The translations under genes and the position numbers were made by a program. From the NCBI GenBank assembly GCA_027488055.1, contig JAIYCK010000014.1, positions 1 to 5,013 on the forward strand: DNA of 5,013 bases, in the 5' to 3' direction. This stretch comes from Flavobacteriales bacterium (GTDB lineage: Bacteria; Bacteroidota; Bacteroidia; Flavobacteriales_D; Sanyastnellaceae). Shown here piece after piece: positions 1 to 5,013 of the stretch (positions within the stretch are counted from its first letter, which is position 1; each line of letters starts with the position of its first letter). Under the pieces are notes generated by a model that worked only from the letters and a program-made list of their open reading frames with translations, ran no database searches and was not told the origin of the DNA.

Positions 1-2187
1 ACGTTTGACGGTTTCGAAGACACCTATGTTGTCACTTTACCCCCGATCGACATATCGCGCATGAGCAAGGACGAAGTGCCCATTTTCATGGCCAAAGTAG
101 TAGACATCGATGGCGAAAACAATGGCGGAACATACCCCACCCGCTTCTTCCGATTGGACTACCGTGATGCCGTCAATCTCAGTCAAAATGGATGTCACGA
201 AAAACCGCAACGGGGCTCGTATTATTTTTCGATCAGCACGGTCGGTGGCAATCGATTTCTTCCTACCACCTTTTACCTCGATCAAGCCGCCATGCCCAAC
301 GGCAAGTTCGATCCGCTTACCCACATGTACCGTGCATCCTACGACACTCTGCGCAATGTAAGCGGAGAGGATAGTCTCTATGCCCTCCAAACATTGGTCA
401 TTCGCAGTTGGTATTCGCTCATGAAGATCAAAGAAATCGAACCGTCAAAACCGTTGTATGTGGGCAGTGAAGGGATCAAAAAAGTGATCTCCTTTGGCGA
501 TTATTTGGACCGCAATCCCGAGGGTAAAAAAGACTTTCGCATTTGGGTGCAACGCATCAAAAACGAAGTCGACCAATTTGAGGACTATTACGACGTGTAT
601 TGCTACGATGAAAATAGTGATGCCTATGCCCGCATTCCGCAATTGAGCGATTACCCCAATGTGGAATACAATGCACCAGGCGATCCCATTCGCCGCACGT
701 CTACAGGAATTGAAAATGGGCGCATCTTTCAACGCTATTACGTATTAAGCAATATGGACTGGGTTTTGGTCAACGAGGTGTTTCAAATTCCTACCCCACC
801 TGTCGATCCCACAGTGCCTATTTCCAACTGTGTCAATTGGGTGGACGCTCGATCCCATCTCGCAAAAGTCTATTTTCACACCAATGCCGATGGGGGCGCC
901 GATGTGCACCATCGCTTCAAGTACATCAATGTTTGCCGATCCAGCTATAAACCGCTCCCTGTCCGCTCCTCGCATGACCCGTATTTCAAGGCGTCCAAAT
1001 CTGTGGCGTCTGGAGATACAGGATGGGTGGAATTCAACGCGCGCATTGCCGCTCATACCACTGGCTTACAAGCCACCACGCACATGGCGTATGTGCCCAC
1101 TTCCGACAATCCGCATGTAGCCGTTGATATCGAGTTTTTTGTGGCACATACCGAATGGGTGCGCGCTTGGCATAGTAACGGCACACCGGCTTTTGTTCTT
1201 GTGGAGCGCGGCGACGGATTGGCCAATGCATTGGTTGTGGACGAAGAAGGCTATCCGCTTGAATCGGGTACATACTATTCCCGAGATCAAAAAAAAATAG
1301 GCAATTGGACGCAGTACAATCGTGGCGGTGTCAAGTCATATGTCAAATACGGCAGTGTTGTGCATGTCAACATACATTGGCCTACGGAAATCAAAGATGA
1401 AGTGCTGGTATCTGTGTATCGGCGCGGCAAATGGACATCGCAAACTGCATCTATGGTGAATGGTGACCGCAAATTTTTTCTCTATGAAAGAATCGATAGC
1501 GTCAAGGTGCAATCGGGATTGGGCGTCTATCGACAAGCGATTGATTATGATCAATTGAGCCATGAAAACTGGATCAACGTCCAACTCTTGTATCCCGATC
1601 AAATCGCTTTACCATTGGGCGGCACCACTGTTGGTATCAATTTAACCGAATATACATTCGGTATTGAATGGGATCGAATTTACTTGCACCACCATGCGGA
1701 ATTACAAAAACAAGACAACGCTCAATTGCTCCAAGAACTCTTGCGCAGGCACCCGAAGGTGCAGGCTTACATGAGTCCGTGTAACTATTGCTCCATGATT
1801 TCCCTGGCACATCTTTCACCCATGCAACGCGGCCAAGTCTTAGATGAATTAGTTCGTGATTCACTCCTACTCAGTTTGAATCAAGCTTTCGTCATCAACC
1901 GAGGAGCAGAAACCTTCTTTAGTGGCCACGGCAGTATGCGCGTCAATTACAACTTGTCGTATGCCAAGGTACAGGCCAAAATAGAATCGTATGGTTTCGT
2001 GTACCACGGTCAAATAAACGGCGCCGCTGGCGTGTATGAAATGAGTTGGCCGCACAAAATTCGTGGAATGGCCTATATCCTTGCAATGCAGGCGGCCTCA
2101 AAAGACCCAGACATTTCGCACATTTCTTCCTCCTTGTACTATGAGGTGACCACTGACGAAGGCATGAAAGACAGCATGCGCGACTAA
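1..2187 (+). CDS. Large hypothetical protein, 5' end outside the window
   Basis: I do not recognise this protein and assign no function. The frame is open from base 1 to the TAA at 2185-2187, giving 728 residues. The first in-frame ATG is at 61, but the 20 codons before it contain no stop and no start codon and read like ordinary protein (TFDGFEDTYVVTLPP), so I infer that the gene begins upstream. If translation starts at 61 the product is 708 residues. Counting from base 1, the sequence is rich in aromatic and beta-type segments. A proline-rich linker (PTPPVDPTVP) lies at about 264-273, an LHHHAE stretch at 562-567, a more helical part at about 566-635 with a CNYC (CxxC) motif at 594-597, and SGHGSM at 641-646. 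I see no obvious transmembrane helix. A run of nine A at 1289-1297 lies in frame. The next gene converges on it, so it does not share an operon with anything downstream. It may be a secreted or structural protein, but that is only a guess. Confidence 0.85.
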   Translation, partial: TFDGFEDTYVVTLPPIDISRMSKDEVPIFMAKVVDIDGENNGGTYPTRFFRLDYRDAVNLSQNGCHEKPQRGSYYFSISTVGGNRFLPTTFYLDQAAMPNGKFDPLTHMYRASYDTLRNVSGEDSLYALQTLVIRSWYSLMKIKEIEPSKPLYVGSEGIKKVISFGDYLDRNPEGKKDFRIWVQRIKNEVDQFEDYYDVYCYDENSDAYARIPQLSDYPNVEYNAPGDPIRRTSTGIENGRIFQRYYVLSNMDWVLVNEVFQIPTPPVDPTVPISNCVNWVDARSHLAKVYFHTNADGGADVHHRFKYINVCRSSYKPLPVRSSHDPYFKASKSVASGDTGWVEFNARIAAHTTGLQATTHMAYVPTSDNPHVAVDIEFFVAHTEWVRAWHSNGTPAFVLVERGDGLANALVVDEEGYPLESGTYYSRDQKKIGNWTQYNRGGVKSYVKYGSVVHVNIHWPTEIKDEVLVSVYRRGKWTSQTASMVNGDRKFFLYERIDSVKVQSGLGVYRQAIDYDQLSHENWINVQLLYPDQIALPLGGTTVGINLTEYTFGIEWDRIYLHHHAELQKQDNAQLLQELLRRHPKVQAYMSPCNYCSMISLAHLSPMQRGQVLDELVRDSLLLSLNQAFVINRGAETFFSGHGSMRVNYNLSYAKVQAKIESYGFVYHGQINGAAGVYEMSWPHKIRGMAYILAMQAASKDPDISHISSSLYYEVTTDEGMKDSMRD

Positions 2188-2191
2188 AACC

Positions 2192-2212
2192 GAATGAACG
2201 TTCGATTCATTC
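2192..2212 (+). repeat. Inverted repeat just after the large CDS
   Basis: A perfect 7-bp inverted repeat, GAATGAA (2192-2198) and TTCATTC (2206-2212), flanks a 7-base loop that starts five bases after the stop codon of the large gene. TTCATTC recurs at 2228-2234 and GAATGA at 2261-2266, so other pairings are possible. No T tract follows on the plus strand, so this is a poor intrinsic terminator by itself. It may protect or shape the 3' end of the transcript. The repeat is directly visible; the role is inference. Confidence 0.4.
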
Positions 2213-2273
2213 AAATCCACTCTTGAGTTCATTCCAACATTCCATTTCATCGGCGAGTCTGAATGAGAGACCT

Positions 2274-2305
2274 TTTAAAAGACAAAACCCCCTCAATTGA
2301 GGGGG
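2274..2305 (-). terminator. Rho-independent terminator of the DUF5684-type gene
   Basis: Bases 2288-2305 are an exact 18-base palindrome (CCCCCTCAATTGAGGGGG), which gives a very stable GC-rich stem. Read on the minus strand it is followed by TTTTGTCTTTT (2287-2277), a good U tract. It lies 31 bases beyond the stop codon of the minus-strand membrane-protein gene. On the plus strand the hairpin is followed by CTTGCTCC, with few T, so it would be a weaker stop for the convergent large gene. The two genes may still share it. Confidence 0.8.
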
Positions 2306-2336
2306 CTTGCTCCGTAGGGATATGAAACCAAAAAAT

Positions 2337-2759
2337 CTAAACTAATGCAGGCTCTCTTTCCTGCACGTTTTTGAGGTTGCGGCCATAGACCGGACCCATA
2401 TATTCTTCGTTGTAAGCCAACGCAAGATTCAATACGTAGAATGCATTGAAAAAACAAACCAGTACATAATCGATCACAGAATACTTCCCAAAACTTTGGG
2501 CAATCTCTATAAACAATCGGAAAAGGAAATACACATTGTAGATAGGCACCAGCAAGAAGCCAATATGGCTCACTGGTCGGCCAACCATGCGCAACACCTC
2601 AATGATATTGTAGACGGGAATAAAGGCAGCATACCAGCGGCGTCCTGCTTTATCAAACAATTTGGCTCCGCCAATCGCACCAACAACTACAATGAAGAAA
2701 CCTAGCAATAAGTATCCAGGGTAATCTTTGAAAAGGGTTGGAATCATGTCCAGTTTCAT
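2337..2759 (-). CDS. DUF5684-type small integral membrane protein
   Basis: This 140-residue protein has a hydrophobic segment at about 16-35, a second at about 66-87 and a third at about 95-116. Between the first two is the signature region AGRRWYAAFIPVYN (38-51), followed by IEVLRMVGRP (53-62), and later AQSFGKYSVIDYVL (87-100) and EEYMGPVYGR (118-127). From memory this pattern matches the Bacteroidota DUF5684 family, which also occurs fused to the front of signal peptidase I, so such proteins are sometimes labelled signal peptidase. This copy is far too short to hold an S26 peptidase domain and shows no catalytic Ser/Lys region. It should sit in the inner membrane; its function is not known to me. 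I chose the first ATG (MKLD). Met5 is a possible alternative, and neither has a Shine-Dalgarno sequence. A strong terminator follows the gene. The lipoprotein gene upstream is co-directional, 131 bases away, with only a weak hairpin between them. Confidence 0.85.
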   Translation of the reverse strand: MKLDMIPTLFKDYPGYLLLGFFIVVVGAIGGAKLFDKAGRRWYAAFIPVYNIIEVLRMVGRPVSHIGFLLVPIYNVYFLFRLFIEIAQSFGKYSVIDYVLVCFFNAFYVLNLALAYNEEYMGPVYGRNLKNVQEREPALV

Positions 2760-2816
2760 AGCAGTAAGATTTTAAAGTGATAAAAAACTATCAGTCGATA
2801 TCTATAGGACGAATTT

Positions 2817-2838
2817 GAAAATCAAGGGTTGCCCCCTT
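2817..2838 (-). terminator. Weak hairpin between the lipoprotein and DUF5684-type genes
   Basis: AAGGG (2824-2828) and CCCTT (2834-2838) form a 5-bp stem with a 5-base loop. On the minus strand GATTTTC follows (2823-2817), so this could partly terminate the lipoprotein transcript 53 bases after its stop codon. On the plus strand a better run of T (2837-2843) follows, but no plus-strand gene lies upstream of it. The short stem makes it weak. Confidence 0.25.
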
Positions 2839-2890
2839 TTTTTGACATTTTCGTAACCTTTTTTTACTGCAATCGTAACTCCGAGGTCAA

Positions 2891-3388
2891 TTACTCAGGT
2901 TTGACAAGTGTTCGCGAGTAAATGGTGTTGCTTTTATTCAGCGTTCGATCTACAATATAAATCTCAAAGCGACAGGTGTCCCGACCTGTATTGACCACCC
3001 AATTGCCAATTTGGACCTCCACAAAGCCTTTTTGTGTTTTGTTCTGACCAGTTGGCTCTGCATATGGCACACGGTAATAAAATGGCACATAATTCTCGTC
3101 CACGCAAGGATCCAAATCGTATAGCTCCCATACGCCCTGATTGAGCTCATAGTATTTCATGAAAACATTGTAATACTTACTACAATCGTAATTTTCTCCG
3201 TCGAATTCGCCGTCACTCAATCCAAAATCACCATTGCCATCTGTAAAGTCAAGTGCGATGTATGCCGAATCGCCCAAATAACGCTCTTCGCGCAAGCTTA
3301 TCACTGGCGTATCGGGAAATGATTCCCGCTTGAGACATGACGTCCAAATAAGACCGAGTAGGAGAAAATAGAAAATTAGATTGTTCAT
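2891..3388 (-). CDS. Short Bacteroidota lipoprotein with an EF-hand-like acidic loop
   Basis: The 165-residue product starts MNNLIFYFLLLGLIWTSC, a short hydrophobic signal ending in a probable lipobox with Cys18 as the lipidated residue. The Trp at -3 is less usual than Leu. The mature part has DGNGDFGLSDGE at 50-61, which places D, N, D, S and E at EF-hand loop positions 1, 3, 5, 9 and 12. Then come a beta-type core (YYNVFMKYYE, 72-81), FYYRVPYAEPTGQN (103-116), KGFVEVQIGNW (120-130) and a closing IYIVDRTLNKSNTI (143-156). From memory, a DGDGD-type loop with a terminal DRxxNKSN is typical of a family of uncharacterised Bacteroidota lipoproteins. Other cysteines are at 69, 95 and 139. The frame stays open up to an ATG at 3490, but that start would overlap the divergent gene by 70 bases, so I chose the ATG at 3388. 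The product is probably anchored in the outer or inner membrane; its role is unknown. Confidence 0.8.
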   Translation of the reverse strand: MNNLIFYFLLLGLIWTSCLKRESFPDTPVISLREERYLGDSAYIALDFTDGNGDFGLSDGEFDGENYDCSKYYNVFMKYYELNQGVWELYDLDPCVDENYVPFYYRVPYAEPTGQNKTQKGFVEVQIGNWVVNTGRDTCRFEIYIVDRTLNKSNTIYSRTLVKPE

Positions 3389-3411
3389 ACCGTATATAGA
3401 GCTTTTCTTTG
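3381..3411 (+). promoter_or_regulatory. Candidate Bacteroidota-type promoter for the LuxE-like gene
   Basis: TTG at 3381-3383 and TTTCTTTG at 3404-3411 are separated by 20 bases. The second element matches the Bacteroidota -7 consensus TAnnTTTG except for T in place of A at its second base. Transcription would begin only a few bases before the ATG at 3421, so the message would have almost no leader. The TTG overlaps the start region of the divergent lipoprotein gene. The match is visible; its activity is inferred. Confidence 0.35.
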
Positions 3412-3420
3412 CGCTGATCA

Positions 3421-4407
3421 ATGAACATTGCAACGCTAAATATACAACAAATAGTCGAGCGATCGAAGCAGACATTCGATGAAACCGCACTCGAAGTCTT
3501 TCGATATCAAGCTGCGGGCAATCCCATTTACCGCGATTACATCCGTGCCTTGGGCGTGGATGTGGAGGATGTTCACCAATTGATCGACATTCCCTTTTTA
3601 CCCATCTCCTTTTTCAAAACGCATGCGGTGCAATCAGGCACCTGGGAGCCCGAAGTCGTTTTCACGAGCAGTGGGACAACAGGCGCGACCACGAGCAAAC
3701 ATGCCGTGCCGTCGGTAACGAGTTATCTCAGCCATTGTGAGGCCATTTTTGAAACAGCCTATGGGCCGCTGCAGACATACTGCATCCTAGCCCTATTGCC
3801 GAGTTATCTCGAACGATCTGGATCTGGCCTGGTCAACATGGTAGAAGGGTTTATGGCTCGCTCAAGACATCCCCAGCAAGGATATTTCCTCTACAATTAT
3901 GAAGATTTGGCCCAGCGCCTCGCGCACTTGGAGGCAGAGGGTCAAAAAACCCTGCTGATCGGCGTCACCTTTGGATTGCTGGATTTTGCGGCATCACGCC
4001 CCATGCCCTTGCACCATACCATTGTGATGGAAACCGGAGGCATGAAAGGTCGGCAAAAGGAGCTCACACGGGCTGAAGTGCATGCCCAATTGGCTGATGC
4101 CTTCGGTTTACTGCAGATTCACAGCGAATATGGCATGACCGAACTCAGCAGCCAAGGCTATTCACAGGGCAATGGAATCTATGCTCCCGGCGCTGGTATG
4201 CGGGTGTTTGTGCGCGAACCCACCGATCCATTGAGCTGCGCCCTAGAGGGCTCCGGAGGGCTCAATATCATCGACTTGGCCAATCTCCACACCTGCTCCT
4301 TCATTGCCACCGAAGATTTGGGCAAAGTCTATGCTGACGGGCGTTTCGAGGTCCTCGGGCGTTTTGACCAAAGCGATGCCCGCGGCTGTAACTTGATGGT
4401 TGTTTAA
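3421..4407 (+). CDS. LuxE-like acyl-protein synthetase (ANL superfamily)
   Basis: This complete 328-residue cytoplasmic enzyme belongs to the LuxE-type acyl-protein synthetase family, part of the adenylate-forming ANL superfamily. Such enzymes activate a carboxylic acid with ATP to an acyl-adenylate and pass the acyl group to a protein cysteine. Visible landmarks are FRYQAAGNPIYRDY (27-40), IPFLPISFFKTH (57-68), the nucleotide-binding TSSGTTG (82-88), LALLPSYLERSGSG (123-136), METGGMKGR (203-211), the adenylate-site motif SEYGMTEL (235-242), TEDLGK (297-302), GRFDQSD (313-319) and a terminal RGCNLMV (321-327). In luminous vibrios a cysteine near the LuxE C-terminus carries the acyl group; Cys323 is in a comparable place, but the equivalence is my inference. 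The start at 3421 fits the family's usual N-terminus. No luxC, luxD, luxA or luxB is present, so the substrate and acyl acceptor are unknown. It is transcribed away from the lipoprotein gene and ends before a good terminator at 4573-4603. Confidence 0.92.
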   Translation: MNIATLNIQQIVERSKQTFDETALEVFRYQAAGNPIYRDYIRALGVDVEDVHQLIDIPFLPISFFKTHAVQSGTWEPEVVFTSSGTTGATTSKHAVPSVTSYLSHCEAIFETAYGPLQTYCILALLPSYLERSGSGLVNMVEGFMARSRHPQQGYFLYNYEDLAQRLAHLEAEGQKTLLIGVTFGLLDFAASRPMPLHHTIVMETGGMKGRQKELTRAEVHAQLADAFGLLQIHSEYGMTELSSQGYSQGNGIYAPGAGMRVFVREPTDPLSCALEGSGGLNIIDLANLHTCSFIATEDLGKVYADGRFEVLGRFDQSDARGCNLMVV

Positions 4408-4444
4408 ATCTGTTAGCAAATAAGGTAATACCCTGTCTTTGGAA

Positions 4445-4526
4445 GCAACCATGCGCAATAGGTTGCGTCTTACATTTGTCGAATGAGAATTCGATTGGTA
4501 TTTACGGAGTGGATCCGGTAGTCCAC
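4445..4526 (+). repeat. Cluster of three small inverted repeats
   Basis: Downstream of the LuxE-like gene lie GCAACC/GGTTGC (4445-4450 and 4461-4466), TCGAAT/ATTCGA with a GAGA loop (4479-4484 and 4489-4494), and GTGGA/TCCAC (4509-4513 and 4522-4526). Inside the first, CGCAA/TTGCG (4454-4458 and 4463-4467) is a competing stem. All would lie in the 3' untranslated part of the message before the terminator. No family is recognised, and short stems of this size can arise by chance. Confidence 0.35.
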
Positions 4527-4572
4527 AACCCTGCGATATCAAGAAATTTCATGATTTCCTAAACAAATAACC

Positions 4573-4603
4573 AAGGCTTCCTCACGGAGGCCTTCGTTAT
4601 TTT
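4573..4603 (+). terminator. Bidirectional rho-independent terminator
   Basis: AAGGCTTCC (4573-4581) pairs with GGAGGCCTT (4586-4594) as a 9-bp stem with one G-T wobble and a TCAC loop. On the plus strand CGTTATTTT follows, which suits termination of the LuxE-like message 166 bases after its stop codon. On the minus strand GGTTATTTGTTT follows, so it can also stop transcripts coming from tyrS. Confidence 0.8.
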
Positions 4604-4690
4604 AAGACCAATGCGCAGAGAGGCAAGGCTGCCACTGAAATAAAGATGGTCTTCATTCGTGCTAATAGGGTGTCTGAATACGGGTGCTAT

Positions 4691-4698
4691 CAAAAATA
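4691..4698 (-). promoter_or_regulatory. Possible minus-strand -7 element
   Basis: The minus-strand sequence TATTTTTG matches TAnnTTTG at every fixed base. A TTTG lies 24 bases further upstream, slightly beyond the usual spacing for a -33 element. A start about six bases downstream would give a transcript of roughly 120 bases running to the 4573-4594 hairpin. A single 8-mer in an AT-rich gap can be chance. Confidence 0.25.
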
Positions 4699-4828
4699 AA
4701 CCTACCCAATAAAGCGAAGGGCCAAAGAATGTGGTTCTAAGCTAGCGAAAGATCTGGAATTCACTTGCATTTTCTTCAGCTGCAAAAATGAAAGGCATAT
4801 GCAGCAAATAGATATGGACAATTAGGCA

Positions 4829-5013
4829 TTAACCAACAACTTGGACCAAGAAATAATCCTTCTTTCCTTTTTGCAAGAACAAAAGATTACCCGGTAACAC
4901 ATCCTCCCGATTGATCATTCGGTCTGCACCTACTTTTTCCTTATTGACACTGATGCTATTTTCGTCCAAGGCGCGTTTGGCCTTGCCATTGCTATCGAAA
5001 AATCCTGTTTTAA
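4829..5013 (-). CDS. tyrS: Tyrosyl-tRNA synthetase, C-terminal end (partial)
   Basis: Translated on the minus strand from the right edge, the frame gives 60 residues and ends with TAA at 4831-4829. It reads KTGFFDSNGKAKRALDEN, then SISVNKEKV, then DRMINREDVLPGNLLFLQKG and KKDYFLVQVVG. This is the S4 RNA-binding domain that closes bacterial tyrosyl-tRNA synthetases: a helix that starts at the SNGKAKRAL turn, the SVNKEKV strand, and the final FLQKGKKDYFLV hairpin. The enzyme charges tRNA-Tyr with tyrosine in the cytoplasm, and the S4 domain contacts the tRNA. The catalytic domain and the start lie beyond the window. No terminator directly follows; the nearest good one is 4594-4573. Other S4 proteins exist, but the position of the domain at the very C-terminus and these motifs favour TyrS. 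Confidence 0.88.
   Translation of the reverse strand, partial: KTGFFDSNGKAKRALDENSISVNKEKVGADRMINREDVLPGNLLFLQKGKKDYFLVQVVG

Larger units (their letters stand above)
4408..4828. other. 421-base gap between convergent LuxE-like and tyrS genes
   Basis: I find no convincing protein gene, tRNA or known RNA family here. The minus-strand reading frame over 4243-4542 mostly lies antisense to the LuxE-like gene and does not resemble a protein I know. The left part (4445-4526) has three small hairpins, the middle holds a bidirectional terminator, and 4779-4805 has a 6-bp inverted repeat (GCTGCA and TGCAGC) with a 15-base loop and no T tract. A possible minus-strand promoter (4691-4698) and a 19-codon frame (4656-4597) are described separately. 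Confidence 0.6.

Noticed and set aside
61..63. ATG at 61 as the start of the large gene
   Set aside because: The frame is open to base 1 with protein-like codons and no start signal before 61, so the gene more likely begins outside the window; it is kept only as an alternative.
2147..2219. GTTCGATTC at 2200-2208, resembling a tRNA T-loop
   Set aside because: The T-arm stem is imperfect, the required acceptor, D and anticodon arms are absent upstream, and a tRNA of normal length would run back into the large gene.
2851..2879. Direct repeat TCGTAAC at 2851-2857 and 2873-2879, 22 bases apart, upstream of the DUF5684-type gene
   Set aside because: A single pair of 7-mers is expected fairly often by chance in a gap of this size, and no regulator motif is recognised.
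4243..4542. 99-codon minus-strand frame across the end of the LuxE-like gene
   Set aside because: More than half is antisense to a certain gene, and the rest shows no recognisable protein character.
4487..4801. Dense six-base palindromes (two EcoRI, BamHI, EcoRV, NheI, BglII, PvuII and NdeI sites), reminiscent of a cloning polylinker
   Set aside because: The sites are scattered over about 300 bases in natural-looking AT-rich sequence with no vector sequence, and the number is only modestly above chance.

Overview
The window looks like part of a Bacteroidota (Bacteroidetes) chromosome. The evidence is a LuxE-type acyl-protein synthetase close to the form I know from that phylum, a DUF5684-type small membrane protein, a short lipoprotein of a Bacteroidota style, start codons without purine-rich Shine-Dalgarno sequences, and 8-mers resembling the phylum's -7 element (TAnnTTTG). 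I cannot place it below phylum.

Layout from left to right. Bases 1-2187 (+) hold the 3' part of a large gene that is already open at base 1; I do not recognise its product. Bases 2188-2336 are a convergent gap with a strong palindromic terminator. Bases 2337-2759 (-) encode a three-segment membrane protein of the DUF5684 type. A 131-base gap with a weak hairpin follows. Bases 2891-3388 (-) encode a short lipoprotein with an EF-hand-like acidic loop. A 32-base divergent gap separates it from the LuxE-like adenylate-forming enzyme at 3421-4407 (+). Bases 4408-4828 carry no convincing gene, but contain several small hairpins, a likely bidirectional terminator, and a possible tiny minus-strand transcription unit. 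Bases 4829-5013 (-) are the C-terminal end of tyrosyl-tRNA synthetase (S4 RNA-binding domain), cut by the right edge.

The genes do not form one pathway. The DUF5684 and lipoprotein genes are co-directional and could be co-transcribed. The lipoprotein and LuxE-like genes are divergent and so close that their start-site signals must overlap. The LuxE-like gene and tyrS converge on the 4573-4603 terminator. No luxC, luxD, luxA or luxB is visible, so the LuxE-like protein is an orphan here with an unknown substrate.

I see no CRISPR array, insertion sequence, tRNA or rRNA, and no clear new multi-gene system. The items most worth a second look are the unrecognised large protein with its internal A9 tract, the orphan LuxE-like enzyme with a near-terminal cysteine and a nearly leaderless candidate promoter, the EF-hand-like loop in the lipoprotein, and the structured gap at 4408-4828.
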